This document shows positions 11,401 to 20,860 of a stretch of DNA of 64,000 bases, piece after piece; the stretch's first letter is position 1, and each line of letters starts with the position of its first letter. This DNA comes from an uncultured Algibacter sp. (GTDB lineage Bacteria > Bacteroidota > Bacteroidia > Flavobacteriales > Flavobacteriaceae). The notes beneath the pieces are model-generated. The model was not told the DNA's origin, searched no databases, and saw nothing but the letters and a program-made list of their open reading frames with translations. The position numbers were made by a program, and so were the translations under genes. Where the stretch lies: NCBI RefSeq assembly GCF_947495675.1, contig NZ_CANLZX010000007.1, forward strand, positions 87,224 through 151,223, in the 5' to 3' direction.

Positions 11401-11740
11401 CACCAATTCGTTTTCCTTCTTCTACAGCGTGTACCATATGGCTCCACCAATCTTCGCTTAACATCGGGACTTTACCATCTTTATGTGCTGGATTTATATT
11501 TCCTATTAATGCGCCACCAATACCGGCTTTTTTCATAGCAATCAAATCCTTGGTAATTCCTTCTTTAGAAATATCATCATTAATCCAATACCAATAACAC
11601 CAAATGGTGTTGTTATCATTAGGTGTTACAAAATCTGATGTTATTTGCTGAAAGTTTTGAGAATTATTACACCCTAAAACAAAAAACACAATACTTACTA
11701 AAATTGCAACAATACTAATCTGGCTTTTTCTAATTTTCAT
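8486..11740 (-). CDS. GH106 alpha-L-rhamnosidase, lipoprotein
   Basis: A 1084-residue GH106 protein with a lipoprotein signal (FFVLGC|NNSQ near residue 24). Family landmarks: IWCYWYWINDDISKEG at the start of the barrel, FNCPGWSQSGGPW, ADSYEQGSQNW near residue 447 and SAEAFTSSRRAY. An inserted beta-sandwich (about 190-325) lies between the first strands and the core, as in the GH106 at 25998-29453. The C-terminal jelly roll ends PSGLLGPASI. Its start overlaps the end of the upstream GH78 gene by 11 bp, which indicates translational coupling in one operon. Expected role: exo-cleavage of alpha-L-rhamnose from oligosaccharides in the periplasm or at the surface. Confidence 0.9.
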   Translation of the reverse strand: MKIRKSQISIVAILVSIVFFVLGCNNSQNFQQITSDFVTPNDNNTIWCYWYWINDDISKEGITKDLIAMKKAGIGGALIGNINPAHKDGKVPMLSEDWWSHMVHAVEEGKRIGVDVGVFNCPGWSQSGGPWIDYTKAMRYLTYSETKVLGGKQLSIKLPQPKKEFQDTHTFAFKSSDIEEKSTQFIPTKVSANWSDLNVKILTDGNKEDDTSFEPKKGEALEIYFQLSESITARSITIIPSRAFKCKMTLYAIVDGQEKMVKEFHFDRFRITPNVASIETGDFATILPDTKAQQFILKCTNFNSRKKEYGFAEINISEAPVLDKYIEKQLGKMHSTPKPTWDTYIFKTQEAFTNKSLFIKPDEVIDVSDKLDENGVLNWNTPAGKWTIMRMGMSPTGTKNAPAAPQGVGYEIDKMNSELAQYHFDNFVGELLKRIPEESKSAFKYVVADSYEQGSQNWTDGYEVKFKEKYGYDPVPFLPVLSGRIVGSVEASERFLWDLRRAIADDVAYEYVGGLRKASNKHNLKTWLENYGHWGFPGEFMMYGGQSDLISGEFWNEGTLGNIECKASSSTSHTYGKPITSAEAFTSSRRAYLRHPAMLKKRGDWALTEGINHFVMHLYIQQPDDNRKPGMNAWFGTEFNRHNTWFSQADTYFDYLRRCQHLLQQGKYVADVCYFIGEDAPIMTGGRVPEIPKGYSYDYINAEVILNRLSVKDGRFVLPDGMSYKVMILPPFKTMRPELLTKLEQLVAQGGIILGQKPEKSPSLQNYPTSDEEVKIIASKLWAGTYKDGKMTIQYGKGKVMDGYELSEVFTDINLAKDVNVSEDAPVLWIHRNMPGMDIYFVTNQSDKTIDLSPVFRVNKKMKPQLWDAVTGEMRVLPEYEITETGIKVPLKMTAAQSWFIVFAKDNNLLEKPMNTENFPAFETVSELKNPFTVDFSNKEIGPKEPIVFNALEDWSKSENEQIKYYSGTATYTTTFSIDKLSKNKEFYLNLGKLSVMARVKLNGKDMGGLWIAPYRLNISEALKKGENQLEIEVVNLWRNQLIKDKQRSENEKYTWLVIDDIKPKSKLQPSGLLGPASIETTKH

Positions 11741-14700
11741 TATTAAAAATTTTTACCTCTGAAATTGAGGGTGCTTTTATAGCATCAACAATAAATATTC
11801 TACATTTTGAAGCTGTTATTACATCAAAATTATGTTCTTTATTTTTTCCACAACTTGTATCAGTTACAATAGTTTTCCATTCTTTCTTATCCCAATATTG
11901 AATTTTATAGGATGTTATTTCTTCTCCAACTTCATCAATTATTATATTATTAAATATTTGTGGTTTTACCCAAGCCACTTCTAAGTATTGATTTTTAGTT
12001 TCAGCAGCCAACCAACGTGTTTCATCATCTTCATCATTTGATTTAAAAGCCTCAAAACCTGGTAGTTTTTCAGTTTCAATAAACATAGACGAAGCGTTCA
12101 TTCGACCCAAAGCTGACAAATTTTTAGACGCCATTATCGGATCGGGATAAGATATCTCTGGTAATTCTTCTACATGGAAATCATAAATACCTGAAACGAC
12201 ATCAAAAATAATATAGTTACCTACAGCCTTATTTTTTTCAGTCCCCACAAAGGTGATATTTTCAGATTTATCTGCTAAAACACCACTCTCTAGTACACCC
12301 TTTTTATTTGTAGCCGGCAAATACACTTTTGCACTTGTATTTACAGGGACTTCAATATGAAATGTGGCCCCTTTATCTTCTTTTTTCCAGTTCACAATCA
12401 CATTTCCATACATAGATTGGTATTCTGTGTTTGCAAAAGTTAAATCGCCTACAGGAGCAGGTTTTATAATCATCTTTTGCATGCCTAAATTATCTGGATT
12501 TGAACGAATTCCACCAAAACCTTTAATAAAATACCCTCCAATTCCAGTATAACATGTATGTATCTGGCTATTTCCAATAGCCGACCAACGCTCTGGCCAT
12601 ACTGTTTTTCCTTGCTCTATAAAGTAGCCATAACTTGGGTGATGTTTGTCTTGAAGTAATTCATATATTAAATCCATTCTTTCTCCAGACTCCGTAAAAT
12701 AACGTGTGTATAATGCTTGTCCTGAGCTACCTGTATCGTAATAAGGAAACTTATACAACACATTATCTACTAAATTATCAGAAACCTTTTTCTTTTCTGC
12801 TTCTGGTGTAACTCCTGTTAATAAAGCAAAAGCTTGATTTACTTGTTGTCCACTCCCATATTTACCAGTTTGAGCATTGTAAGACATTTTATGTGTAGCT
12901 TCTTGTTGCACTTTTAATCTATCAGCATACTTTTTTGCATCTTCCGTTTTACCTAAAGCCGTTGCTATTTTTACAGCATTATCTAACATAAATGCATACA
13001 CACAATTATTAAAATGTACTGCATCTGGTGAATTACTACTGGTCCAAAAATTACCTCTAGGTGTGCACCAATCACCTAAACCAGGAAATTCTCTTGCACC
13101 TTGTTTCCCTGCTTTTAGAGCTCCTCCCATTTCGTAATTTGAGTTATCAAACAACCATTTCATCCATTTTTGCATAGATTCATAATTGTCTTCTAGCACC
13201 TTTTTGTCTCCCAACATTCTGTAAGTTTCCCAAACCGTTAATGGACTATTGGCTTTCCACATTAAAAATGGTCTGTCTTCTTCGTTTATAACACCCCTAA
13301 TTTGACCATCAGACAACTGAGCATCTCGGGTATATTGTAAATATTGATCCATATATGCACCACTTTCAAAATTGGGTAAGGCATCGCCGTACATGGCGGC
13401 TACTGTTACTTCTCCCCAACCTCGACGTTCTCTGTGTGGACAGTCCACTAAAATACCATCCATAGTATTTGCTAAATAGGTATTTAAATTGATTTGATAA
13501 ATTTGATTAAGCTGCTCATTTGAAGATGTGAATTTGCTGATTCGCTTACGATTATTAGTAATAACATAGCCTTTTACATCTTCTAGTTTGGGCTTATAAT
13601 TCAAACCATAAATAGTAATCCATCTTCCACCAGCCACATTAAATCGGTTTGCAAACGTACCTTTCCCAGATTTTCCAAAAATGTATTTACTCTTTTGGTT
13701 CCAGTTCATTACCACTTCCGTTTGATCACTAATTTCAAACGTAATTGAATCGCCTTCTACACCATTATACAAATCCATTTCAAAGAAACCGGTGTAGTTT
13801 TCTCCCATATCTATACGATAGGTACCATCATTGTTTTTATCAATAGCAACCGCTTTTATCTCTTTATATCTTACTTGTGGCTCTACCATTTGTGCACTTA
13901 GAGTAGCTTTTATAGGGCTGTATAATGCGCGAACTTTTCTATCTTTTTTACTGTTTATAGCTAAATTAATGTTGTTTCCTTTAGCTATTTTTGCATTTAG
14001 TGCTTCATGATTATAAAAAACAGCATGCTTCCAGTTCGTATCATCATAATCTGATGTATTCCAATTGTCCTCGCGTTTTCTATCATCAATAGTTTCCCCT
14101 CCAAAACGTAAAATATCCCAATCACCATAATACTCGCTATGGCTTTTTTTAGTTTTCCAGGTTTCGTCTGTACTTAACGTTATCTGCTCATTCTCTGTTT
14201 GAATTTCGGCTTGCGCTTTAAACACAAAAGGGATATTTCTGTATTCTCTAATTCGTCGCCATCTAGACCAACCTGCAGCATGCCAAACAGCAATTACATT
14301 ATCACCTTTTTTGAGTTTATCTGAAATGTCATAAGTTAAATACGGAACCCTTTTTTTCATGTATGATGATACTGGATTCATAACATTTTCGGTAACTTTT
14401 TCGCCGTTTACATACAATTCATGATAACCAAATGAGCCCACAAATACGAATGCTGATTCCGCTTTTTCTTTTAATTCAAAGTTTTTTCTGTACCAATTGT
14501 GGTCCGTTTTCTTTTGATCAGATTTTAAAATCCAGTCGCCTTTCCAATCAGATTGTTGCAGTAGTCCCATTGAAATTTTAGCAGGTTCACTCCAGCTGGA
14601 TGCATTGCCATCTTTATCCCAAACTTTTACTTTCCAGAAATACTGTTTTGCAGATTCTAATTCATTTCCTAAAAAGGTATTATTTACAGATTGGTTTGTT

Positions 14701-14981
14701 TCTACTTTACCCGAGTCCCAAACATCTCCAATATGGTTATTCAAATTTTCTAAACTACTCGCAACAAGTATTTGAAACGCTGTTTGCTTTTGTCCTCGTT
14801 TTTGATATAGATCAATTAACTTCCAACTTAATCTTGGTGAATTATTATCTATACCTAAAGGATTTATACGGTATTCGCAACGCAAATCATTAACTTCAAG
14901 TATTTCTGAATTATTAGGTTTGCAACTAAAAATGCACAGCGTCCATATTAAACCTATAGAAATTAATAATCTATTTCTCAT
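11730..14981 (-). CDS. GH78 alpha-L-rhamnosidase with C-terminal F5/8 type C domain
   Basis: A 1083-residue lipoprotein (signal MRNRLLISIGLIW, lipobox FSC at about residue 20). The fibronectin-like N-terminal domain (NDLRCEYRINPLGI) and the Bac_rhamnosid_N sandwich lead to an (alpha/alpha)6 barrel with CPHRERRGWGE near residue 513 and GKTVWPERWSAIG further on, the two acidic motifs of GH78. After the usual C-terminal domain it adds about 140 residues (LSALGRMNASSMF to VKIFNNEN) that look like an F5/8 type C (discoidin, CBM32-like) sugar-binding module. It is a close paralogue of the protein at 17416-20688 with the same domain order. The GH59 gene lies between the two, which suggests duplication. 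Confidence 0.9.
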   Translation of the reverse strand: MRNRLLISIGLIWTLCIFSCKPNNSEILEVNDLRCEYRINPLGIDNNSPRLSWKLIDLYQKRGQKQTAFQILVASSLENLNNHIGDVWDSGKVETNQSVNNTFLGNELESAKQYFWKVKVWDKDGNASSWSEPAKISMGLLQQSDWKGDWILKSDQKKTDHNWYRKNFELKEKAESAFVFVGSFGYHELYVNGEKVTENVMNPVSSYMKKRVPYLTYDISDKLKKGDNVIAVWHAAGWSRWRRIREYRNIPFVFKAQAEIQTENEQITLSTDETWKTKKSHSEYYGDWDILRFGGETIDDRKREDNWNTSDYDDTNWKHAVFYNHEALNAKIAKGNNINLAINSKKDRKVRALYSPIKATLSAQMVEPQVRYKEIKAVAIDKNNDGTYRIDMGENYTGFFEMDLYNGVEGDSITFEISDQTEVVMNWNQKSKYIFGKSGKGTFANRFNVAGGRWITIYGLNYKPKLEDVKGYVITNNRKRISKFTSSNEQLNQIYQINLNTYLANTMDGILVDCPHRERRGWGEVTVAAMYGDALPNFESGAYMDQYLQYTRDAQLSDGQIRGVINEEDRPFLMWKANSPLTVWETYRMLGDKKVLEDNYESMQKWMKWLFDNSNYEMGGALKAGKQGAREFPGLGDWCTPRGNFWTSSNSPDAVHFNNCVYAFMLDNAVKIATALGKTEDAKKYADRLKVQQEATHKMSYNAQTGKYGSGQQVNQAFALLTGVTPEAEKKKVSDNLVDNVLYKFPYYDTGSSGQALYTRYFTESGERMDLIYELLQDKHHPSYGYFIEQGKTVWPERWSAIGNSQIHTCYTGIGGYFIKGFGGIRSNPDNLGMQKMIIKPAPVGDLTFANTEYQSMYGNVIVNWKKEDKGATFHIEVPVNTSAKVYLPATNKKGVLESGVLADKSENITFVGTEKNKAVGNYIIFDVVSGIYDFHVEELPEISYPDPIMASKNLSALGRMNASSMFIETEKLPGFEAFKSNDEDDETRWLAAETKNQYLEVAWVKPQIFNNIIIDEVGEEITSYKIQYWDKKEWKTIVTDTSCGKNKEHNFDVITASKCRIFIVDAIKAPSISEVKIFNNEN

Positions 14982-15012
14982 GCTTTTTATTATTTAAATA
15001 GTGTTAGAATTA

Positions 15013-17352
15013 CTATTTATTATTTGTGGTGATTTCTAAATTATCAAATAGGTTTTCATCGTAAGAAGTAGCCAACACAACATAACCCTTGGTCTTTTTA
15101 TGAGATACGTTAACCACCGAAACCTCATCTACAAAAGCTTCTATTTCTTTATTTTGAAAAGTAAGTTTTAGGGAATGCCATTTATTTCCGTCAAAATTAG
15201 AAATACTCCCCTCTTTTATAACCTCCTTATTAAACATCAATTTCCAATTACCATTTTTTGCTACTTGGAAACGGTAGCCTTTTAAGTAACTTCCCTTAAC
15301 ACGACCTCCTAATTCTACATTACCGCCATCAATAAACACATCAACCTTACAAGTGTAATTTTCCCAGTTTACATCACCAACCAATGTATTTGGTTTTATA
15401 TTGGAACGCCTATATACTCGCATCCAATCGTATCCTTGTTCGGGTATAATTTGTTTTAAACATTGTGATCCATCGTCTTTAAAAGCGATTTCGAAACTTC
15501 CAGTTTGGTCTGAATGATATTTAGGAAGATCTCCTACTTTTCGGTCTTCATAGTTTTCCTTGTAAGGAAAAGGAAATGCTGTTTCTTTTGGAATTTTATA
15601 AGTTCCTTTTTGTTGCCCTGTAGTAGTAGTTAATGAGTATATGGCTTTTGGATCTAATGAAAATCTAATTACACCGTTTTTAGGAACAATGGATTCTTGC
15701 TTTACAAACTGCTCATTTTTATCAGATTTCCAAATACTAACAGTACCTAACGAAAGACCCTCTTCTATTATTACTTCAATATCTTCTTGATTTTCTGTAC
15801 AAATAATCATACTCCAATTTGTCCCATTTTTTTCCTTTAAGGCAACACTACTACCTTTATAAGTTGCTCCATCAAAAAGGCCACAAGCACTATTTAAATA
15901 GTGCCAATTTTCAGGCTCTGCAAATTGCGTAGTATGTGCTGTAGCCCATATAGTTGGCCATACTTCATAATACCCACTCCATGGACTATTCGCTTTCATA
16001 GCACCTGCTTTATCCCAAGTAACTGATTTATAAATAGACCCTATTGGCGCCCATATTAATGTTTTGGTAATTCGGTCGCGTATGTAAAATTTGTTATACA
16101 TACGTGCTAAATTTAATGCTCCTGCACCACCCCAATCTTTACCTGTCCAGCTCCAATCTTCACTAGCCCATAAAGGTTTACCACTATTTTTAGCTTTTTT
16201 GGTTGTTGGACGACCTCTTCCATCCACCATATTTTCGTTAAATTCTCTACCAGTAACATAATGATAACCGACCGCTTCTACCACATTGTCAAAGACTTTA
16301 TCTTTTTCAAATTCATTAAATATTTTCCAATCGCCACTATTGTCATCTGGTCCTTGAATTTTTACATTTTTGTAACCTCTAGCATCTAATAAAGGGCGTA
16401 CTTGATTTACTAGCCAATCACGATTAGTGCCATTTTCATTTTCTGCAGCAGCAACCCAATCAATGTTCATGCCCCATTGATTTTTAGCCACATCCAAAAA
16501 CGAAACAAAATACTCCGCAGATTCTTGAGTAAAAATATTTGGTTTTAAATATGCAGGAAAACTCCAAGGCAAGTATTCTAAAATAACGTTTGGATTTCTA
16601 TTTTTAGCTTCTTTCATCAACCAAAATTCATACCCTCTAGAAACTGGATTTTTTAACTCTTCTCGTGTAATGGCATGGGATGGTTCTGATCCGCAAGTTG
16701 AGTTTTCTCCACCTCCCATTTCTACTTTTAAATGCTGAAAACCAGCACCAAATTTAGGTTTAAACAATACATCTAAAATTTGACTTTTTATTGGGTCTTC
16801 ATAATCGTACAACAAATCGGTTGAAGCTCCTGCACTTACACCTCCAATACCTTCAAAAGTTCGTCCTTTATCATTTCCGTTTAACTTTATTTGAACAACA
16901 CCTTTTGTTTTTGGAAACACATTAGGTTGAAAAGGAGTTTCTGGGTTTATTATATCTCCCATCTCAAACCACGCAGGTTCGCTATGCTTTGCTCCACGAT
17001 TGTTGCCCCAAACAATTACTTTCCAGTAAATACGTTGTCCTGATTTTAAAGGAGCTCCTGAATATTTAAAAGGCCCAGTTTCTGATGTGCTTGTTGGTCC
17101 AGTATCCCAAACATCTGGGTATTTAAGTTTTTCTATAGAAGTTGCCATACAAATACGATAACCACCTTGTTTTGAGCTTTTTTCATCTCCAATAAAGGTC
17201 CAACTAAATTCAGGTATGGCATTAACAATACCTGTTGGATTTATTTTAGAATTGCACTTTAATTCTTTTACATCTATCGCAAAAGCTAAAGAACTAAAAA
17301 ATAATAAAAACCCTAGAGTAAGGATATTGTATCTTTTTAATTGTGTTTTCAT
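15013..17352 (-). CDS. GH59-family (galactocerebrosidase-like) enzyme with N-terminal GH78-type domain
   Basis: A 779-residue protein with a Sec signal (cleavage near FAI, residue 26). The ATG at 17350-17352 is preferred because the signal peptide begins there; an in-frame start at 17379 only adds nine residues. Residues 27-135 are the same fibronectin-like domain that opens the neighbouring GH78 proteins (KCNSKINPTGI, QRIYWKVIVW). From about 155 it follows GH59 closely: FEGIGGVSAGAS, QILDVLFKPKFGAG, RGYEFWLMKEAKNRNP. Compared from memory with human GALC, Glu306 (in AENEN) matches the acid/base and Glu398 (in LWASEDWS) the nucleophile. The end (about 600-779) is a lectin-like sandwich, as in GALC. 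Family activity is exo-beta-galactosidase; the true substrate is unknown. Confidence 0.88.
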   Translation of the reverse strand: MKTQLKRYNILTLGFLLFFSSLAFAIDVKELKCNSKINPTGIVNAIPEFSWTFIGDEKSSKQGGYRICMATSIEKLKYPDVWDTGPTSTSETGPFKYSGAPLKSGQRIYWKVIVWGNNRGAKHSEPAWFEMGDIINPETPFQPNVFPKTKGVVQIKLNGNDKGRTFEGIGGVSAGASTDLLYDYEDPIKSQILDVLFKPKFGAGFQHLKVEMGGGENSTCGSEPSHAITREELKNPVSRGYEFWLMKEAKNRNPNVILEYLPWSFPAYLKPNIFTQESAEYFVSFLDVAKNQWGMNIDWVAAAENENGTNRDWLVNQVRPLLDARGYKNVKIQGPDDNSGDWKIFNEFEKDKVFDNVVEAVGYHYVTGREFNENMVDGRGRPTTKKAKNSGKPLWASEDWSWTGKDWGGAGALNLARMYNKFYIRDRITKTLIWAPIGSIYKSVTWDKAGAMKANSPWSGYYEVWPTIWATAHTTQFAEPENWHYLNSACGLFDGATYKGSSVALKEKNGTNWSMIICTENQEDIEVIIEEGLSLGTVSIWKSDKNEQFVKQESIVPKNGVIRFSLDPKAIYSLTTTTGQQKGTYKIPKETAFPFPYKENYEDRKVGDLPKYHSDQTGSFEIAFKDDGSQCLKQIIPEQGYDWMRVYRRSNIKPNTLVGDVNWENYTCKVDVFIDGGNVELGGRVKGSYLKGYRFQVAKNGNWKLMFNKEVIKEGSISNFDGNKWHSLKLTFQNKEIEAFVDEVSVVNVSHKKTKGYVVLATSYDENLFDNLEITTNNK

Positions 17353-17415
17353 ATTTCTTAATTTATTGTGTTTTATCATTTATCACAAAAAAGTAATCTG
17401 ATTAACAAATTCCTG

Positions 17416-20400
17416 TTATTTTTTATACACTTCAAACTCTGAAACACTAGGTTTATCTGTAGCGCTAGTTATTAATAATCTACATTTTTTAGATGTAACC
17501 GTTTCAAAATTAAAGGTTTTAATATCTCCAATAGTCGTTCCCTTTTTAAGATCTACCCATTGATTTTCTTTTAAAAATTGAATTTTATAATTGGTGATAT
17601 GCCTGTCTATTTCTCTAAGTACAATAGTATTGAATGTTATAGGTTTCACCCATTCTATCTCTAACCATTCATTAACCGAACCACTTGCTTTCCAATGGGT
17701 TTCATGGTTTTCATCATTAGCTCTAAAAGCTTCAAAAACTGGTAATTTTTCAGATTTAATAGTCATTGAAGATGCATTCATTCTTCCTATTAATGCTAAA
17801 TTTTCTTGCTGATTTAACGGCTCTGGATAGATTGTTTTTGGAAGTTGTGTCACGTTAAAATTGTAAACACCAGAACTAATTTCATAAATAACATAATTTC
17901 CAACTGCATCACTTTTTTCTGTGCCTATGTAATTAATTCCTTCAACATCTTCTGCAATAACATTACCTTCTAAAACATCTTGACTTGAGCTAGCTGGAAT
18001 ATAAATTTTAGCTGATGTATTTACAGGAACTTCAATTTGAAAAACTGCTGAATTGTCCGTTTTCTTCCAATTTACAGCAATATCTCCATACATTGATTTA
18101 TAAGCTGTATTAGCGAATGTTAAGTCTCCTACAGGAGCAGGTTTTACTATAAAACGTTTCATTCCAAATGTTTCAGAATCGGGTCTAATACCTCCAAAAC
18201 CTTTTATAAAATAACCACCAATACCTGTATAACACGTATGTATTTGACTGCCACCTACAGCAGACCATCGCTCTGGCCATACCGTTTTACCTTGCTCAAT
18301 AAAATACCCATAACTTGGGTGGCGTTTATCTTGAAGTAGTTCGTAAATTAAATCCATACGCTCGCCGTACTCGGTAAAATAACGCGCATAAAGTGCTTGA
18401 CCAGAACTACCTGTATCATAATATGGAAATTTATACAATACTTGATCTACCAAATTATCATATACTTTTTGTTTTTCTGATTCTGGAGTTACACCAGCAA
18501 TTAATGCAAAAGCCTGATTTACTTGATGTCCTTCGCCATATTTTCCTGTTTTAGGATTGTAAAGTTCTTTATGTGTAGCCTTACGTTGCACCTCTAAACG
18601 GCTTGCAAAAACTTTTACATCTTCATCTTTATCTAATGCTTCGGCTATATTCTTTGCTGATTCTAACATAAAAGCATACACACAATTGTTAAAATGCGCA
18701 GACTCTGGGGAGTTACTAGACGTCCAGAAATTACCTCTTGGCGTACACCAATCTCCTAAACCCGGAAAAGCCATAGAACCTTGCTCCCCCACTTTTAACG
18801 CACCGCCTGTTTCGTAATTAGAATGCTCGTATAGCCAATTCATCCATTTTTTTAATGCTGGATAATGTTTTTTAAGTAGCTTCTTATCGCCCAACATTCT
18901 GTATGTTTCCCAAATAGTAATTGGGCTATTTGCCATCCACATTAAAAAGTTAAAATCGTCGCCATTAATTACGGCTCTCATTTTACCATTATCTGCTTGG
19001 GCATCTTGCATAAACTGTGCGTATTGCTCCATATAAGCACCACTTTCAAAATTAGGTAAAGCATCGCCATACATAGCTGCTACGGTAACTTCTCCCCAAC
19101 CACGTCTTTCACGGTGTGGACAATCTACCAAAATACCATCAATAGTATTTGCTATATAAGTGTCTAAATTAATTTTATAAATTTTATTTAAAAGTTCGCT
19201 AGAACTTTCAAATTTGCTAATCTGTTTACGATTATTTGTAATTACGTACCCCTTAATATCTTTTAGTTCTGGCTTGTAATTTATCCCCTGAATAGTAACC
19301 CAACGACCACCTGCTAAATTAAAACGGTTGGTAAAATGACCTTTACCCGATTTATCAAAAATATACATACTTCGTTGTTGCCAAGAAGATGTTTGCCCTA
19401 ACTGGTCGCTAATTTCGAAGGTTACCGTATCGCCTTCTGAACCGTTAAATAAATTCATCTCGAAGAAACCTGTGTAATTTTCTCCCATATCTACCACGTA
19501 AGTACCATCGTTATTTTTTTGAACACCAATAGGTTTTACCTCTTTAAACTTAACTTGAGGTTCTACCATTTGCGCACTTAGAGTCGCGGTTATTTTACTT
19601 GTTGGCGGATTATTATCGGTGCTTTCTACAACTTTGGCTCCTTTTAAACCCAAATAAATATCGGCTTTACCAATTTCTTTTGCATCAGACTGATTGAAAA
19701 CTACGGCATTTTCCCAATTGCTATCGTCGTAATCTGCTTTGTTCCAATCATCTTCACGTAAACGCTCATCAATGACTTCACCACCAAAATTTAAAATATC
19801 CCAAGGCCCGTAATACGCGCTGTAACTTTTTTTACATTTCCAAGTTGTATCTGTTGCTAAAACCATATTATTACCTCCAACAGAAATATTAGCTTGGGCT
19901 TTAAATACAAACGGTGCATCGTGATACTCAACCATTCTTCCCCATCTAGCCCACCCTGCAGCGTGCCAAATACCAATAACGTTATTTCCTTTTTTAAGTT
20001 GCTTTTTTATGTCGTAAGTTAAATACGGCAAACGTTTTTTCATGGCCGAATACACCGGATTCATAACAGCATTACTTACTTTTTCGCCATTAACGTAAAC
20101 TTCATGGTATCCAAATGAAGCTACGTGTATAAGTCCTGATTCGGGAGCATCTGTAAGCGTTACGTTTTTTCTGTACCAGTTATGATCTTTTTTTGTTTGG
20201 TCGTTTTTGTAAATCCAATCGCCTGTCCAGTCTTTTTCATTTAACAAACCCATTGCAAATTTGGCTGGCTCACTCCAATTTGAAGCACTACCAGATGTAT
20301 CCCAAACCCGAACCTTCCAATAACAAATTTGACCAGAAGTTAATGCTTTACCTTGGTATATATTATTAACAGATTGCGCATCTGAAATCTTACCAGAATC

Positions 20401-20688
20401 CCATACATCACCTATATTTGTGTTTAGATTTTCTAGACTATTGGCTACTATTATTTGAAACCCTGTTTGCTTTTGACCACGAGTTTTATTTTTGTCTATA
20501 ATTTTCCAACTTAATCTTGGTTGTACATTATCTATTCCTAAAGGATCTGTACGATATTCACATTTAAGATCTATTGGTGTAACTTCGCTTTGAGTTTTTG
20601 AACTACAACTGATTATTGCCAGCATAAAAACGATAACAATAACAACTTTATAAGCTGATTTAGAACGACACCAAAATTTATTTTTCAT
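17416..20688 (-). CDS. GH78 alpha-L-rhamnosidase with C-terminal F5/8 type C domain, first gene of operon
   Basis: About 1090 residues from the preferred ATG at 20686-20688 (MKNKFWCRSK); an upstream in-frame ATG at 20718 adds ten residues with no signal character. Lipoprotein signal with lipobox IISC|SS. Domain order matches its paralogue at 11730-14981: fibronectin-like domain (IDLKCEYRTDPLGI), rhamnosidase N-terminal sandwich, (alpha/alpha)6 barrel with CPHRERRGWGE near residue 522 and GKTVWPERWSAVG, C-terminal sandwich, then an F5/8 type C module of about 135 residues. It is the promoter-proximal gene of the rhamnosidase operon and diverges from the AraC-type regulator. No ACAGGATA-type operator is found upstream, so it is probably controlled differently from genes beyond 23 kb. 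Confidence 0.9.
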   Translation of the reverse strand: MKNKFWCRSKSAYKVVIVIVFMLAIISCSSKTQSEVTPIDLKCEYRTDPLGIDNVQPRLSWKIIDKNKTRGQKQTGFQIIVANSLENLNTNIGDVWDSGKISDAQSVNNIYQGKALTSGQICYWKVRVWDTSGSASNWSEPAKFAMGLLNEKDWTGDWIYKNDQTKKDHNWYRKNVTLTDAPESGLIHVASFGYHEVYVNGEKVSNAVMNPVYSAMKKRLPYLTYDIKKQLKKGNNVIGIWHAAGWARWGRMVEYHDAPFVFKAQANISVGGNNMVLATDTTWKCKKSYSAYYGPWDILNFGGEVIDERLREDDWNKADYDDSNWENAVVFNQSDAKEIGKADIYLGLKGAKVVESTDNNPPTSKITATLSAQMVEPQVKFKEVKPIGVQKNNDGTYVVDMGENYTGFFEMNLFNGSEGDTVTFEISDQLGQTSSWQQRSMYIFDKSGKGHFTNRFNLAGGRWVTIQGINYKPELKDIKGYVITNNRKQISKFESSSELLNKIYKINLDTYIANTIDGILVDCPHRERRGWGEVTVAAMYGDALPNFESGAYMEQYAQFMQDAQADNGKMRAVINGDDFNFLMWMANSPITIWETYRMLGDKKLLKKHYPALKKWMNWLYEHSNYETGGALKVGEQGSMAFPGLGDWCTPRGNFWTSSNSPESAHFNNCVYAFMLESAKNIAEALDKDEDVKVFASRLEVQRKATHKELYNPKTGKYGEGHQVNQAFALIAGVTPESEKQKVYDNLVDQVLYKFPYYDTGSSGQALYARYFTEYGERMDLIYELLQDKRHPSYGYFIEQGKTVWPERWSAVGGSQIHTCYTGIGGYFIKGFGGIRPDSETFGMKRFIVKPAPVGDLTFANTAYKSMYGDIAVNWKKTDNSAVFQIEVPVNTSAKIYIPASSSQDVLEGNVIAEDVEGINYIGTEKSDAVGNYVIYEISSGVYNFNVTQLPKTIYPEPLNQQENLALIGRMNASSMTIKSEKLPVFEAFRANDENHETHWKASGSVNEWLEIEWVKPITFNTIVLREIDRHITNYKIQFLKENQWVDLKKGTTIGDIKTFNFETVTSKKCRLLITSATDKPSVSEFEVYKK

Positions 20689-20860
20689 TTTTAATAATTT
20701 AAAAATCTTATAACACATGTAACCCGTTTATTATGATAAAACACTAATTGGAAACATGCTTTATTTTAAATTGAAGTAGGACTTTCTTTTTTTTATAAAT
20801 TTCTACAATTAAACACTATTTATCAATTAACAATTTGATATATTAGTTGCACAAAATGAC
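20689..20860. promoter_or_regulatory. Divergent intergenic region between rhamnosidase operon and AraC-type regulator
   Basis: AT-rich 172-bp spacer between two divergent starts, so it must hold the promoters for both. I see no convincing TAnnTTTG box with a good partner, and the octamer repeat found upstream of the other enzyme genes is absent. It is the natural place to look for the AraC protein's own binding site. Confidence 0.5.

Noticed and set aside
20689..20860. A hidden octamer operator for the rhamnosidase operon
   Set aside because: Only isolated fragments (for example AGTAGGACT) occur; no second unit at 10 bp and no box at the fixed spacing.
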